Below the pieces are notes generated by a model. The model was not told the DNA's origin. It saw nothing but the letters and a program-made list of their open reading frames with translations, and searched no databases. Source: CAZUMW01 sp964621615 (lineage in GTDB: Bacteria > Desulfobacterota > WTBG01 > CAIYCZ01 > CAIRTM01). Taken from it: a DNA stretch of 23,029 nt. Positions 22,920-23,029 of this stretch are shown here, piece after piece (within the stretch, counting starts at the first letter, position 1; each line of letters starts with the position of its first letter). A program made the position numbers and the translations under genes. The stretch covers positions 1-23,029 of the forward strand of contig CAZUMW010000059.1 in the NCBI GenBank assembly GCA_964621615.1, written 5' to 3'.

Positions 22920-23029
22920 TAAAGCATAAGCAGAAGTTTTCCAATTTAACTGCTGATTAATAGTGTAATCCTTTCTAGCGTGAGTTTATTATGATGTAAG
23001 ACAAAAAGCAGCCTAACCAGCTAAGATTG

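Larger units (their letters stand above)
22364..22926. repeat. MntA-HepT segment, copy 2 with internal deletion
   Basis: This is a copy of 4745-5737 in the same orientation. Positions 22364-22405 match 4745-4786 (the end of hepT), and from 22404 on the match resumes at 5217 (the end of mntA). About 432 bases covering nearly all of hepT are missing. The joint shares only TC, so it looks like a microhomology deletion. The right edge lies near 22926. The last 103 bases of the window hold nothing I can name. Confidence 0.88.

Overview
The window looks like chromosomal DNA of a Gram-negative, probably anaerobic bacterium. The support is a lipoprotein signal, a secreted calcium-binding repeat protein, three B12-type radical SAM enzymes, and G/C-pyrimidine hairpin repeats around a DUF559 gene. 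I cannot fix the phylum from sequence alone. A Desulfobacterota- or Nitrospirota-like lineage, or a candidate phylum, would fit. There are no rRNA or tRNA genes and no CRISPR array that I can see.

Layout. (1) 1-900: a DUF559 endonuclease-like gene bracketed by two clusters of palindromic C5T3/A3G5 repeats. The two clusters are near copies of each other. (2) 938-6417: a leftward histidine sub-operon, hisB, hisA, hisI, hisE. Between hisB and hisA lies about 3.4 kb of cargo: a nucleotidyltransferase with a small partner, a VapBC toxin-antitoxin pair, a decayed REP-type transposase tail, and an MntA-HepT pair. A second, truncated copy of the hisB promoter and first codons sits inside the cargo and points at hisAIE. 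hisH and hisF are absent. (3) 6589-10129: a rightward pair encoding a secreted beta-propeller-like protein with thrombospondin type 3 repeats and a TPR lipoprotein. (4) 10147-16329: a leftward five-gene cluster, GT2 / B12-radical SAM x3 / GT2. (5) 16516-17973: a divergent GT39-type membrane glycosyltransferase. (6) 17974-18332: a hairpin-rich intergenic stretch. (7) 18333-22222: a polytopic membrane protein, an AAA/DUF4143 ATPase and a third GT2 gene. (8) 22364-22926: a second MntA copy whose HepT partner has been removed by an internal deletion.

How it fits together. HisE, HisI, HisA and HisB catalyse four steps of histidine synthesis. Regions 4-7 look like an envelope glycolipid or glycan locus. 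The two GT2 enzymes flanking the radical SAM genes resemble polyprenyl-phosphate sugar synthases, the GT39 protein would use such donors at the membrane, and the three radical SAM enzymes could modify a lipid or sugar. That pathway is inference and is the best candidate here for an undescribed system. The accessory content is dense and shows clear scars: duplicated segments, a partial operon duplication and a deletion that separates an antitoxin from its toxin.
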